Shown in pieces: positions 7,120-15,806 of a stretch of 40,939 nucleotides of DNA (the first letter of the stretch is position 1; each line of letters begins with the position of its first letter). The position numbers and the translations under genes were made by a program. The DNA is from Glycomyces buryatensis. GTDB lineage: Bacteria; Actinomycetota; Actinomycetes; Mycobacteriales; Micromonosporaceae. The DNA lies in the NCBI RefSeq assembly GCF_004912275.1, contig NZ_STGY01000043.1:1-40939 (forward strand), given 5' to 3'. Under the pieces are notes generated by a model. The model did no database searches and was not told the DNA's origin. It worked only from the letters and a program-made list of their open reading frames with translations.

Positions 7120-9086
7120 CCCGAGACCGCCTTGCCGTCGGGAAGTTTCAGAAGCAAGTCCAATCTGGACTGCGCTCATCGACTCGGGAGAGGGACATGG
7201 AGAAGTTGGTGCGCAGGGGACCCCTGCAGTGGGGTATGGCCTGCGGCGAGTGGCTGACATTTCAGGATGAGCGTAAGGCGCAGTATCCGGGATGGTGGTT
7301 CGAGCATGAAGTTCCTGAGGGCACTTCCGTGCGGGTCTTGGAAGATGCTGTCGCGGTGTTGGTCGAGCGGCACGAGATCCTGAGGACGACGTTCGATGTC
7401 GACGAGGACGGTTGTCCCGAACAGCGTGTCTGGAGCCCTGAGCGGGTCGAGGTTCATGCGCTCGAGCAGGCCGACCCGGATCAGTTGCAGGCGTTCAGGA
7501 CCCGGGATTTCCTGGTCGACTCGGAGTGGCCGTGCCGTTTCGGGCGGGTGCTCCGGGGCACGGGTGCGCCGGCGCTACTGGCGTGCTTCTCGCATATCGT
7601 GGTCGACAACCGCGCCAAGGAAATCCTCAAGCAGGATCTTGCCGTGATCATGGACGCGGTGCTCGCGAAGCGGTCGCCGGACCTGCCGCCCGTCGAGTGG
7701 CAGCCCCTGGACTACGCGCTTTACGAGCGGTCCGAGAAGACGGCCGCGCTGCGTCGTCGTGCCGAGGAGTACTGGGCCGGCGCGCTTGATCGCATTCCCG
7801 TCGCGACCTTCAATATCGGGGAGGCCCCTGAAACCGTCCGGTACGTCGACTGCCGCTCGAGTCCCCGATCGGCCGCCGGACAGCTCGAACGCATTGCGCA
7901 GAAGCTCGACGCGCCGATGAACTCCGTGTTCGCAGGCGTATTCAGCATCGCGCTGGGCGGGGCGACTGCTCAAGAGGTCGTGCCGCTAGACGTGACCACG
8001 CACGGCCGGGTCACCAGGAACGCCTTGAACGTGGTGGCGCCGCTCGCACGAGCGGTGATCATCCCGAGCGTATTGCTGCCGGACCAGTCGTTCGGCGATT
8101 TCGCCAGGGGGCTTCATCGTTTGACGTTTCAAGCGAATCGGTACAGCATGGTGGACACCCTGGAGTACACCGAGTGGCGGGCGGTCATGAGCGGCCGCAA
8201 AGGGGGCGAGATCGGATCCCGCATCGCATTGAACTTCATGTACAAGCAGGAGGGCGGCCACCATGCCGCCGACGCGCCGAGCCGGTCCGGCCCGCAATGG
8301 GAGTCGACGGTGAGCGATCCGGTCGAGTACCGCTCGTTCTCGCATCATCTCTATGTCGCCGCCAGCGGCAGCGGGGCCCGGCTGGAGTTCCACGTCTCCG
8401 GCAACGAAGCTGTCATCGGGCGCGGCAATACCGAAGTCGTCGCCCGCAGCATCACCGATCTCCTCGACCATCTCGACAAGGACCCCGATCGCAGTATCGG
8501 GGGCTTGCGCGGTGAGATCGCCGGTCTGGTTGCGGCCCCCTCCCGCGACCCGATTCACGGCGAGCCCGTCATTTCGCGGGGCGATGCCTTCCGCCCCGAC
8601 TTCATCGACGCGGCCCTGCAGACCCATGCCGGGGTGAAGGAGGCGAGAACCCGGTTGGAGGAGGGGGCGCTCGTGACTGAAGCCGCAGTGTCTGAGCCTT
8701 CACTGACCGAGGCCGAGCTGATCGCGTTCCTGAAATCAAAGCGATCCTATCGAGCGGTGTCGCGGACCATTCCTGATCGGATCCGCGTCGAGCGGCCGGA
8801 GACGTCAGCGGATTCGAGCACCGAGCAGAACGCGGCCGCATCAGACGCAGCGTCCGCCTTGATCGACTGCGTGAGGACCGTTAACCGGCTCGGATCCGTG
8901 GACGCCCAGCTCAGTTACGCCGAATGCGGCGGCAGGTTCTTCCGGATCCCCGCAGTCCTGCGCCGGTTGAGAGGCCTCGGCTACGAGGGTCTGAATCGGA
9001 ACGACCTGCAAATGCCCTGCAGCCTTACGATCCTGGCCGGGCGGCTCGGGCCGGCGCAGGGCCGGACATCGGCGCATGAGGACTGA
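7116..9086 (+). CDS. Condensation-domain protein with a serine-less carrier-like C-terminus
   Basis: A 656-residue protein if started at ATG 7116, which overlaps the sulfotransferase stop; ATG 7197, after GGGAGAGG, is a good alternative. The first ~450 residues resemble an NRPS condensation domain, opening with GPLQWG and LVERHEILRTTFD. The active-site motif HHxxxDG is altered to SHIVVDN (codons from 7590): the second His and the Asp remain, the first His and the Gly do not. The last ~75 residues resemble a peptidyl carrier domain, but where carriers have GGxS this one has GGRF (Phe codon at 8937), so it cannot be phosphopantetheinylated there. It may form an amide or ester from a soluble or separate carrier-bound substrate. 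No adenylation domain is present. Confidence 0.7.
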   Translation: MTRDRLAVGKFQKQVQSGLRSSTRERDMEKLVRRGPLQWGMACGEWLTFQDERKAQYPGWWFEHEVPEGTSVRVLEDAVAVLVERHEILRTTFDVDEDGCPEQRVWSPERVEVHALEQADPDQLQAFRTRDFLVDSEWPCRFGRVLRGTGAPALLACFSHIVVDNRAKEILKQDLAVIMDAVLAKRSPDLPPVEWQPLDYALYERSEKTAALRRRAEEYWAGALDRIPVATFNIGEAPETVRYVDCRSSPRSAAGQLERIAQKLDAPMNSVFAGVFSIALGGATAQEVVPLDVTTHGRVTRNALNVVAPLARAVIIPSVLLPDQSFGDFARGLHRLTFQANRYSMVDTLEYTEWRAVMSGRKGGEIGSRIALNFMYKQEGGHHAADAPSRSGPQWESTVSDPVEYRSFSHHLYVAASGSGARLEFHVSGNEAVIGRGNTEVVARSITDLLDHLDKDPDRSIGGLRGEIAGLVAAPSRDPIHGEPVISRGDAFRPDFIDAALQTHAGVKEARTRLEEGALVTEAAVSEPSLTEAELIAFLKSKRSYRAVSRTIPDRIRVERPETSADSSTEQNAAASDAASALIDCVRTVNRLGSVDAQLSYAECGGRFFRIPAVLRRLRGLGYEGLNRNDLQMPCSLTILAGRLGPAQGRTSAHED

Positions 9087-9096
9087 GGAGTATTCG

Positions 9097-9171
9097 ATGG
9101 ACCGCAGCAACCGGTTCCCGGCCACGCTCGTGAGCCTTTCAAGAATGTGGAGGGAGCACCATGCCTGCTGA
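9097..9171 (+). CDS. Candidate 24-residue peptide gene
   Basis: A short ORF fills the 74-base gap before the first exporter. GAGGAG at 9085-9090 is six bases from its ATG. The peptide is MDRSNRFPATLVSLSRMW followed by REHHAC, ending in cysteine. Its stop codon overlaps the start region of the ABC gene at 9161, which has its own site (GGAGGGAG). The position between a peptide-bond-type enzyme and two exporters makes a precursor or accessory peptide conceivable. A simple translational relay into the exporter gene is equally likely. No known RiPP maturase was recognised in the window. Confidence 0.35.
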   Translation: MDRSNRFPATLVSLSRMWREHHAC

Positions 9172-11053
9172 CACGGGACGCGAGACCCGGACACCGCGAT
9201 CCCCGGCACCGCTCCGGGCGGTTGCGGCGATCCGTCGGCTGTTCGCGTCCAGGTGGCAGCTCCTGCGCCAACTCCGGCAGGCTCCGGGCGCCACGACTTC
9301 GCTCACCGTGCTGGAAACGCTGGCCGCCGTGGCCCCGACGCTCTCGGCGTTGGGGCTCGGCTGGCTGGTCTCGAGGCTGGAGGGCATCGGCGAAGGCGAC
9401 GATTTCGCGTGGGACGGGCTGGTCGCGCCGCTCGTCCTTGTGTCGGCGATGTTCATCCTGCAAGAGGTGCTCGCCGCGCTCGGCGAGGTCGCCCAATATG
9501 CGGCGACGGGTCAGATCGACCGGTCGATTCGCCGCGCGGTCCGCGCGGCGTCGTTGCGGGGACTGTCGGTCGCCCAACTGGAGGTTCCGGCGATCGTCGA
9601 CGACCTGGCGCGTGCGTCGGACGTGGGCGAAGGCATGCTTCGCTCTCCCGGGTCCGCCGCGACAGGGCAGCTCCGCCTCCTGTTCCGCTTTCTGGCCGCA
9701 GGGTCGGCTACGGTGCTGCTGAGCGTCGTGTTCTCGCCCCTCCTGGCCGTCGTGCTCCTGGTGATGTCGCTGTGCATCCGAGCGCTGATCCGGCGGCAGT
9801 GGATGGGCCTGGTCGACGCATGGGACGCGCGGGAACGCTATCGCCGCCGCTCGGTCTACTGGACCGAACTAGGGCGGATCCCGGAGGCCGGCAAGGACAT
9901 CCGCATGTTCGGCCTTGGACGGTGGGTCGTCGGGCGCCGCACGGCGGCGTTCATAGAATTTCTCGATCCATTGTGGCCGCTACGACGGAAGGTGCAGATC
10001 GGTCAGTGGCCGGTCGCGATCGTCACCACAGTCTCTGGAGTCCTGGCATTGCTGGTCCCCAGTCTCGCCATGCGCGCCGGCGCCATCGACGCCGCCGACC
10101 TGGTGGTCTGCCTGTCCGCAGCCTTCGCGATCTTCCAGATGTCCGCGATGGGCCACGAAGCGTTCGACATCGAGTACGGCAGCGGTGCGGTCGAGGCGCT
10201 CGAACGGCTGCGCGAGATGGAGCGCAAGCCGGCCTCCGACGCGGGGGCCGCACATTCCGGACCGGTCGGCTTCGAGACCTCGATCCGTTGCGAGGGTGTG
10301 TCGTTCACCTATCCGGGAACCACCGCCCCCGTCATCAGGAATCTCGACCTGGAGATCAAACCGCGCGAGGTGATCGGGCTCGTGGGACGCAACGGCGTCG
10401 GCAAGACCACGCTGATCCGGCTGCTGGCCGCGGTGTATCGACCGGACGGCGGCAGCATTCTCGTCGACGGCGTCGACCTGGTGGACATCCCCGCCGAGCA
10501 ATGGCACGCCCGTGTCTCGGTCGTCTTCCAGGATTTCGGGCGCTTCCCTGCGACCCTTGCGGACAACATCGCCATCGGGGCGAGTGAGCACCTCGTCGAC
10601 CGCGAGGGCGTGCGGCGGGCCGCCCGCTTGGCGGGCATCGACCGCTGGTCGGACGACCTGCCCGCCGGATTGGACACCGTTCTCGGCCGCGAGTTCGATG
10701 ACGGCGTCGACCTCTCTGGTGGGCAGTGGCAGAGCGTCGCGATCGCCAGAGCGCTCTTCGCCGCACAGCACGGCCGGGACCTGCTGGTCTTCGACGAGCC
10801 GACTGCGCACCTCGACGCCCGATCCGAGGCGGCCTTCTTCGATAGGGTGACCGACGCGATCGACGATGCTGCGATCGTGCTCATCTCGCACCGGCTCGGC
10901 ACCATCCGCCATGCCGACCGCATCGTCATGCTCGGCCCCGACGGGATCATCGAACAGGGCAGCCACGATGAACTCGTAGAGGGGGACGGCGAATACGCCC
11001 GGCTCTTCGCGCTGCAGGCCTCCCAGTTCGCGGAATCCGCCTCTCCCTTCTGA
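9161..11053 (+). CDS. ABC exporter half-transporter 1 (permease-ATPase fusion)
   Basis: A 630-residue fused permease-ATPase. Several hydrophobic membrane segments occupy roughly residues 45-340. The ATPase half has Walker A GRNGVGKTT near 408, signature LSGGQWQ near 518, Walker B LLVFDEP near 541 and the switch SHRL near 575. The tryptophan in the signature is common in peptide and lantibiotic-type exporters of the NisT kind. No N-terminal peptidase domain is present. With the adjacent half-transporter it probably forms a heterodimer that exports the product. It starts at an ATG four bases after GGAGGGAG. Confidence 0.88.
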   Translation: MPADTGRETRTPRSPAPLRAVAAIRRLFASRWQLLRQLRQAPGATTSLTVLETLAAVAPTLSALGLGWLVSRLEGIGEGDDFAWDGLVAPLVLVSAMFILQEVLAALGEVAQYAATGQIDRSIRRAVRAASLRGLSVAQLEVPAIVDDLARASDVGEGMLRSPGSAATGQLRLLFRFLAAGSATVLLSVVFSPLLAVVLLVMSLCIRALIRRQWMGLVDAWDARERYRRRSVYWTELGRIPEAGKDIRMFGLGRWVVGRRTAAFIEFLDPLWPLRRKVQIGQWPVAIVTTVSGVLALLVPSLAMRAGAIDAADLVVCLSAAFAIFQMSAMGHEAFDIEYGSGAVEALERLREMERKPASDAGAAHSGPVGFETSIRCEGVSFTYPGTTAPVIRNLDLEIKPREVIGLVGRNGVGKTTLIRLLAAVYRPDGGSILVDGVDLVDIPAEQWHARVSVVFQDFGRFPATLADNIAIGASEHLVDREGVRRAARLAGIDRWSDDLPAGLDTVLGREFDDGVDLSGGQWQSVAIARALFAAQHGRDLLVFDEPTAHLDARSEAAFFDRVTDAIDDAAIVLISHRLGTIRHADRIVMLGPDGIIEQGSHDELVEGDGEYARLFALQASQFAESASPF

Positions 11054-11070
11054 CCCCGAAAGGCTCCGTC

Positions 11071-12840
11071 ATGAAGCACCTGCTGCACCTGGCCCGCCAC
11101 ACGATCGTGCTCTCCTGGCGGGCCGACCCCAAGGCCTCCGCTTTCGTCGGGGCCATCGTGCTGCTCGAAGTGGGAGCACTGGCTCTGTTCGCGCTTGCCC
11201 AGCGTTGGGTGGTCGACGCCGCCTTCGACTCAACCGTTCTGGCACTCGCCGCCGCCGCAGTCCTCGGCGGTGTCGCCTACTCGGTCGGAGCGGCGGGCAA
11301 TCGGGTCGTGGTCAACCTCCAGCAGGACCTGGCCGAACGGGTCGACATCACGCTGAACCAGGAAGTCCTCGGCATCACCACCCGTCTGCGCACATTGGAA
11401 CATCTCGAACGTCCCGATTACCTCGACCGCGTCGTGCTGCTCGGCCGGAGTACGAGCGAATTGGCGGCGGCGGGAATCGCGCTCTGCCGCACCGCCTCTG
11501 CGATCATCAGCGTGGGTCTGAGCGTGTTCCTGCTGTCCACCGTCCACCCCGCGTTGGGGCTGTTGGTCCTCCTGGCACTGCCGCCGATCTACATGAGCAT
11601 GCTCGCGCAGCGGCATAGGGAACGGGCCAGGCGCAGGGCCGCGACCGACGAGCGCCGTGACGCGCGCCTCCATCAGCTCGCGATCGAAGCGGGCAGCGCG
11701 CAGCAGATCCGAGTCATGGGGTCGGAGCGGCTGATCGATGACTGGGCGGATGTCGCACGCCTTCGCCTGATACGACTGCAGGTCAAGGCCTACCTGGCTG
11801 CCACGGGATGGCAGATCACCGGCTGGATGATCTACTCGGTCGGGTTCGCCGCCGCGCTCGCGATCGCTGCCGGCATGGTGGGCGTCGGGGCCATCACGCT
11901 GGGAAGTCTGGTCCTGGTCGTCACGCTGGGTACGCGGCTCCGCGCGGAAGTGCGGCGAGCGGTGAGTTCGATCCAGCAGGTGGCTCGGGCCGCGACTGCC
12001 GCCGAGCACTACGTCTGGCTCCGGGACTTCGACCGCGCTGCGACGGCCTCGGCCGGAACCAGTCCTGTGACCGGCCCGGTGGGACGGATCGAGCTGCGCG
12101 GCGTGAGCTTCACGTACCCGGGGGCGACCGTACCAGTGCTCCGCGATGTGGACCTGACGCTGGAGGCGGGACAGACCGTCGCCCTCGTCGGACTCAACGG
12201 CGCAGGCAAGACCACCCTGGTCAAACTGCTGACGGGCATGTACGACCCGACGGGCGGCACCGTGCTGCTCGACGGGCGGCCGATCTCCGAAATCGATGCC
12301 GAGGGCTGGCGGCGGCGCACCTCCGGCGCGTTCCAGGATTCCACCCGATTCAAGACCACGGTCGCCGAGGCCGTCGGTATCGGCGACCTCGACCGAATTG
12401 ACGACGCCGTCGCTATCAGGCGCGCCATCGACGCCACCGGGATCGACGTCTTCGTGGACCGGCTGCCCGATGGCGTCGATACGCTTCTCGACCGCTCGAT
12501 GGGTGGGCACGAGTTCTCCGGCGGTCAGTGGCAGCGGCTGGCACTGGCCCGGGCCTACATGCGGGAGGCGCCTGATCTTCAGGTCTTGGACGAGCCCACC
12601 GCGGCGCTCGACCCGCAGGCAGAGCATGAGGTGCACGCCCTCTATGCGGAGCGGACCTCGAATGCGCCCGGCCTGATCACCCTGCTCGTCTCCCACCGCT
12701 TCTCGACGGTGCGCATGGCCGACCTGATCGTGGTGCTGCGAGACGGCGCCGTCGTCGAGAAAGGGAGCCACCGATCACTCATCGAGGCGGGGGGCGACTA
12801 TGCGGAACTCTATGAGAGCCAGGCGCAGCAGTACCAGTAG
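11071..12840 (+). CDS. ABC exporter half-transporter 2 (permease-ATPase fusion)
   Basis: A 589-residue fused permease-ATPase, 17 bases downstream of its partner, with GAAAGG before the ATG. Membrane segments occupy the first ~290 residues. The ATPase half has Walker A GLNGAGKTT near residue 373, signature FSGGQWQ near 481, Walker B LQVLDEPTAALD near 503 and SHRF near 539. The signature begins with Phe where its partner has Leu. Sequence differences from the first transporter over the whole length argue for a heterodimer and against a recent duplication. It is the last intact gene before the mobile-element scar. Confidence 0.88.
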   Translation: MKHLLHLARHTIVLSWRADPKASAFVGAIVLLEVGALALFALAQRWVVDAAFDSTVLALAAAAVLGGVAYSVGAAGNRVVVNLQQDLAERVDITLNQEVLGITTRLRTLEHLERPDYLDRVVLLGRSTSELAAAGIALCRTASAIISVGLSVFLLSTVHPALGLLVLLALPPIYMSMLAQRHRERARRRAATDERRDARLHQLAIEAGSAQQIRVMGSERLIDDWADVARLRLIRLQVKAYLAATGWQITGWMIYSVGFAAALAIAAGMVGVGAITLGSLVLVVTLGTRLRAEVRRAVSSIQQVARAATAAEHYVWLRDFDRAATASAGTSPVTGPVGRIELRGVSFTYPGATVPVLRDVDLTLEAGQTVALVGLNGAGKTTLVKLLTGMYDPTGGTVLLDGRPISEIDAEGWRRRTSGAFQDSTRFKTTVAEAVGIGDLDRIDDAVAIRRAIDATGIDVFVDRLPDGVDTLLDRSMGGHEFSGGQWQRLALARAYMREAPDLQVLDEPTAALDPQAEHEVHALYAERTSNAPGLITLLVSHRFSTVRMADLIVVLRDGAVVEKGSHRSLIEAGGDYAELYESQAQQYQ

Positions 12841-12843
12841 ATC

Positions 12844-12957
12844 GGTGTGCCGCCCTGCATGACCGCGAGCGTGACCAGTTCAGCATCGGTCAGTTCGGGA
12901 GTGAATCCGGGCGCCGGTCGCCAGGAGACCAGGTTGGGTTTCGAAAGGGCACCAACA
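12844..12957 (-). pseudogene. IS transposase N-terminal remnant
   Basis: Read on the minus strand, this segment encodes DVGALSKPNLVSWRPAPGF followed by TPELTDAELVTLAVMQ. The PELTDAELVTLAVMQ stretch is typical of the N-terminal part of IS982-like and related transposases. It has no intact start, is preceded by an in-frame stop, and ends abruptly at GGTP, after which the coding sequence of the exporter begins. Only about 38 codons survive, so this is a dead fragment. Confidence 0.55.
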
Positions 12958-13049
12958 TCACAGACCCCTTGGACTCAATCATCTAGCCCCAGTCCCAATC
13001 CGCGAGCTGGGCGCGCATGAGGCGCGCCGCCGCGGGGAGGCGGCACTGG

Positions 13050-13290
13050 CCGTGCCGGGTGATGCTGCTGTGGTGCGGGCGCTGTTCGCGCTGGATGGTC
13101 CTGCTCAAGTCGAAGAGCGCTCGGGGCCGGGACTACTTCTACTACCTGTGCAAGGGCAAGCAGCAGCGCGAATGCGATCTGCCCCGGCTGCCGCTGGACC
13201 AGGTCGAACTCGCCGTCGCGGCTCACTGGGCGCCCATCGCCATCAGCCCAGCAGAGGCGGCCAAGGTTCGGCGCCACCTACACGACCTGC
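13050..13290 (+). pseudogene. Serine recombinase C-terminal fragment (zinc ribbon)
   Basis: The plus frame carries a recombinase zinc beta-ribbon: LLWCGRC, then YYLCKGKQQRECDLP, giving the C-x2-C and C-x7-C pairs, followed by VELAVAAHWAPIAISP, a usual continuation in large serine recombinases. The catalytic resolvase domain is absent upstream and the reading frame decays after about 13290. A +1 frame continues to a stop at 13355 (LTALRREADDN), suggesting a frameshift. It is a remnant of an integrase-like gene. Confidence 0.6.
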
Positions 13291-13359
13291 CTCCACCTCA
13301 CCGCCCTCCGCCGCGAGGCCGACGACAACGCCACCGCCTTCAGCGTGGAGGCTTGATCT

Positions 13360-13375
13360 ATGTTTTCGACAACAT
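13360..13375. promoter_or_regulatory. LacI-family operator upstream of the GH93 gene
   Basis: ATGTTTTCGACAACAT is an inverted repeat with one mismatch, 84 bases before the GH93 start. It closely matches the perfect palindrome at 17005-17018 in the lacI/GH42 intergenic region. The shared core and the linking genes indicate one repressor controls both promoters. Confidence 0.7.
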
Positions 13376-13459
13376 TTCTGTTAGATTATGCCTCGGGTGC
13401 GATGGGCACGCTCGTGTACTGCGATTTCAGTGCCCGCGCCCCTTCATGAAGGAGAGGCA

Positions 13460-15718
13460 ATGAAGCCGAAGAAACGAGTGCTCGGGAGGACGCTGGGCGT
13501 CCTCCTCGCGGCAGTTGCGATGCTGTTGGCGCCGGCGGTCCCCGCGCAGGCGTACAACCCGATGGGCGGGGTCCTATACGACCTTGGCGACCAGGACTGC
13601 CTGAAGGGCCTGGGCAACTGCGCCGTGTATCCGAAGTCGACGCAACTGCCGAGCGGTCGCCTCGTCGCGGCCTTCGAGAACGCGGTGGTCGCCGAGTCCG
13701 GCAGTGCGGACGGGGAGACCCTCCCGATCTACAAGAGCGATGATCATGGCACCAGCTGGCAGCATCTCACTGAAGTGCCCGCCCCCGCGTACCTCTCGAG
13801 CGACCCCGCCTACGACCGGTACATCAGCCACTGGGGCAGCCCCTACCTCTACGCCCTCCCGCAGCAGGTCGGGAACCTCACCGCCGGGACCCTGCTGCTC
13901 GCGAGCGTCGTCACGGGCGACGACCACTACTACCTCGAACGCAAGGCCGCCGACCCGAACTGGGTCCCCAACAACGACGGCGACCGCAGCGACATGGCCC
14001 TCGCCCTCTACTCCAGCGCCGACCAGGGCGCGACCTGGAAAGTGGAGAACATCATCGCGACCGGCGGTTGGCAGGGCGGCAGTGCGGGTGCGACCGGCGT
14101 GAACGTCGCGGCCGCGAACACCTACCGGCAGGTCGACCCGATCTGGGAACCGTTCCTGATGGTCTACAACGGACAACTTGTCGCCTACTACTCGGACGAG
14201 AACGACTACATCGGCGTCACCTCCGCAGGTGTGCCGATCCTCGACCCGAACAACGACACCGCCACCGACTCCCACGGGCAGATCCTCGTGCACAAGACCT
14301 GGAACGGCAACAGCGCCAACTGGAGCAGCCCGGTCGTGGACGTCCAGGGGCAGAACCAGGACATGGGCGGCGGCAAGACCGAGATCGGCGGCGGGCGCCC
14401 CGGAATGACCACCATCGCGCCCACATCGGACGGCAAGTGGCTGCTCACTTATGAGTGGTGGGGCGGTGGCGCCAATGTGCGATACAAGATCGCCGACAGT
14501 CCGCTGGACTTCCGGTCCACCGGCGGTCAAGCGGGCTCGGAGATCGGCGGACTGCCCGTCTCCAGCGGTTCGCGCTCCCTCTCGACCGGCGGCAGTCCGG
14601 TCCTGATCGGACTGCCCGACGGCCGCATCGTGTACAACGCCTCGGGCAGCGGCAGTGTCTGGGTGAACGAGACCGGTTCGAGCACCGGCGCGTGGACGGA
14701 GTACCAGACGAACATCGGCGCCGGCTACAGCCGCAACCTCCAGTACGTCGAGGGCACCGGCCGCGTGGTCATCCTGCAGGGCACTTGGGGCGGTCCCACC
14801 AGCGCGGCGGTCATCCGCTTCGGCGAGGTCGACCTCGGCGACTCGGACGGCGAGTACTTCCAGTTGGTCAATCGACAGACCGGCCAGGTCCTCGGAACGG
14901 GCGGCAATGTCACGGACGCGAACATCGGCAACGGCGATGTCCCCGACGTCGTCCTGGAGGACGCCGGGGCGACACCGATTCCGGATACCCAGTACTGGCA
15001 CCTCGCGACCAAGGCCGACGATTCGGTGACGCTGCTGAACAAGTCGGGCGGACGTGCGGCCGGAATCTGGACCGGAAGCGCCACGGCCGGGCAGCGGATC
15101 GGCCAGTGGGTCGACGACACGGCCACGGGCACATGGAATCTCGTCCCGACCACCAACGGCTACTACCGTCTCCAGTCGACCGCCGACTCGAGCCTCTACC
15201 TCACCGGCACCGCTGCGGATGCGCCGGTGACGCTGCAGACCTCGGCGGGCAACGGATCCCAGGAGTGGTCCCTTGTGGAAGGGTCCCCGAACGTCGGCGC
15301 CTCGGTGAACCTGATGGCCGGGCATTCCGGAAGCTGCGTCGACGTGTTCGGCGCGTCCACCGCGAACGGCGCCGAGATCGCCCAGTACGGCTGCAACGGC
15401 GGCGCGAATCAGACGTGGCGGTTCCAAGGCCTCGGCAACGGCTACTACCAGATCGTGGCCGGCCACTCGGGCAAGTGCCTCGACGTGGCGTCCGTTTCGA
15501 CCGCCGACGGCGCCAGGGTGATCCAGTGGACCTGCGGCAGCGGCATGAACCAGCAATGGGAGGTGCGCGATGCGGGCGACGGCCAGGTGCGCCTGGTGGC
15601 CCGGCACAGCGGCAAATGCCTGGACGTGCCGAGCAGTGCGACCGCCGACGGCACCCGTTTGCAGCAGTACTCCTGCAACGGCGGCCAGAACCAGCGGTTC
15701 GCATGGAACGCGGCCTAG
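13460..15718 (+). CDS. Secreted GH93-like exo-arabinanase with ricin-type lectin domains
   Basis: A 752-residue secreted glycosidase. A basic, hydrophobic signal peptide ends near residue 31 (VPAQA). The catalytic part (about 32-460) has Asp-box-like propeller repeats and segments I associate with GH93 exo-1,5-alpha-L-arabinanases: YPKSTQLPSGRLVAAFEN, IWEPFLMVYNGQLVAYYSD and GRPGMTTIAPTSDGKW. GH93 enzymes release arabinobiose from linear arabinan. Two beta-trefoil regions follow; the last ~120 residues show three ricin-B repeats ending in NQTWRF, NQQWEV and NQRFAW with paired cysteines, for binding polysaccharide. ATG 13460 is preceded by AAGGAGAGG. A sialidase-like substrate is the less likely alternative. 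The upstream operator suggests LacI control. Confidence 0.75.
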   Translation: MKPKKRVLGRTLGVLLAAVAMLLAPAVPAQAYNPMGGVLYDLGDQDCLKGLGNCAVYPKSTQLPSGRLVAAFENAVVAESGSADGETLPIYKSDDHGTSWQHLTEVPAPAYLSSDPAYDRYISHWGSPYLYALPQQVGNLTAGTLLLASVVTGDDHYYLERKAADPNWVPNNDGDRSDMALALYSSADQGATWKVENIIATGGWQGGSAGATGVNVAAANTYRQVDPIWEPFLMVYNGQLVAYYSDENDYIGVTSAGVPILDPNNDTATDSHGQILVHKTWNGNSANWSSPVVDVQGQNQDMGGGKTEIGGGRPGMTTIAPTSDGKWLLTYEWWGGGANVRYKIADSPLDFRSTGGQAGSEIGGLPVSSGSRSLSTGGSPVLIGLPDGRIVYNASGSGSVWVNETGSSTGAWTEYQTNIGAGYSRNLQYVEGTGRVVILQGTWGGPTSAAVIRFGEVDLGDSDGEYFQLVNRQTGQVLGTGGNVTDANIGNGDVPDVVLEDAGATPIPDTQYWHLATKADDSVTLLNKSGGRAAGIWTGSATAGQRIGQWVDDTATGTWNLVPTTNGYYRLQSTADSSLYLTGTAADAPVTLQTSAGNGSQEWSLVEGSPNVGASVNLMAGHSGSCVDVFGASTANGAEIAQYGCNGGANQTWRFQGLGNGYYQIVAGHSGKCLDVASVSTADGARVIQWTCGSGMNQQWEVRDAGDGQVRLVARHSGKCLDVPSSATADGTRLQQYSCNGGQNQRFAWNAA

Positions 15719-15760
15719 GGGAGTGCTCACGAACTTCTGACGGTCGCTCACTCGGGCGTC

Positions 15761-15792
15761 GGGCCGCTGCATACACACATGTGCAGCGGCCC
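15761..15792. terminator. Bidirectional terminator between GH93 and lacI
   Basis: A perfect 11-bp inverted repeat, GGGCCGCTGCA at 15761-15771 and its complement at 15782-15792, with a 10-base loop. It lies between two convergent genes. There is no clear U tract on either strand. Confidence 0.7.
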
Positions 15793-15806
15793 TTCAGCCT
15801 CGGGAC

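Noticed and set aside
13574..15778. 734-codon minus-strand open frame opposite the GH93 gene
   Set aside because: Shadow of a GC-biased gene. The plus frame has a signal peptide, ribosome binding site and domain motifs; the minus frame is Val/Arg/Gly repetitive with no fold.
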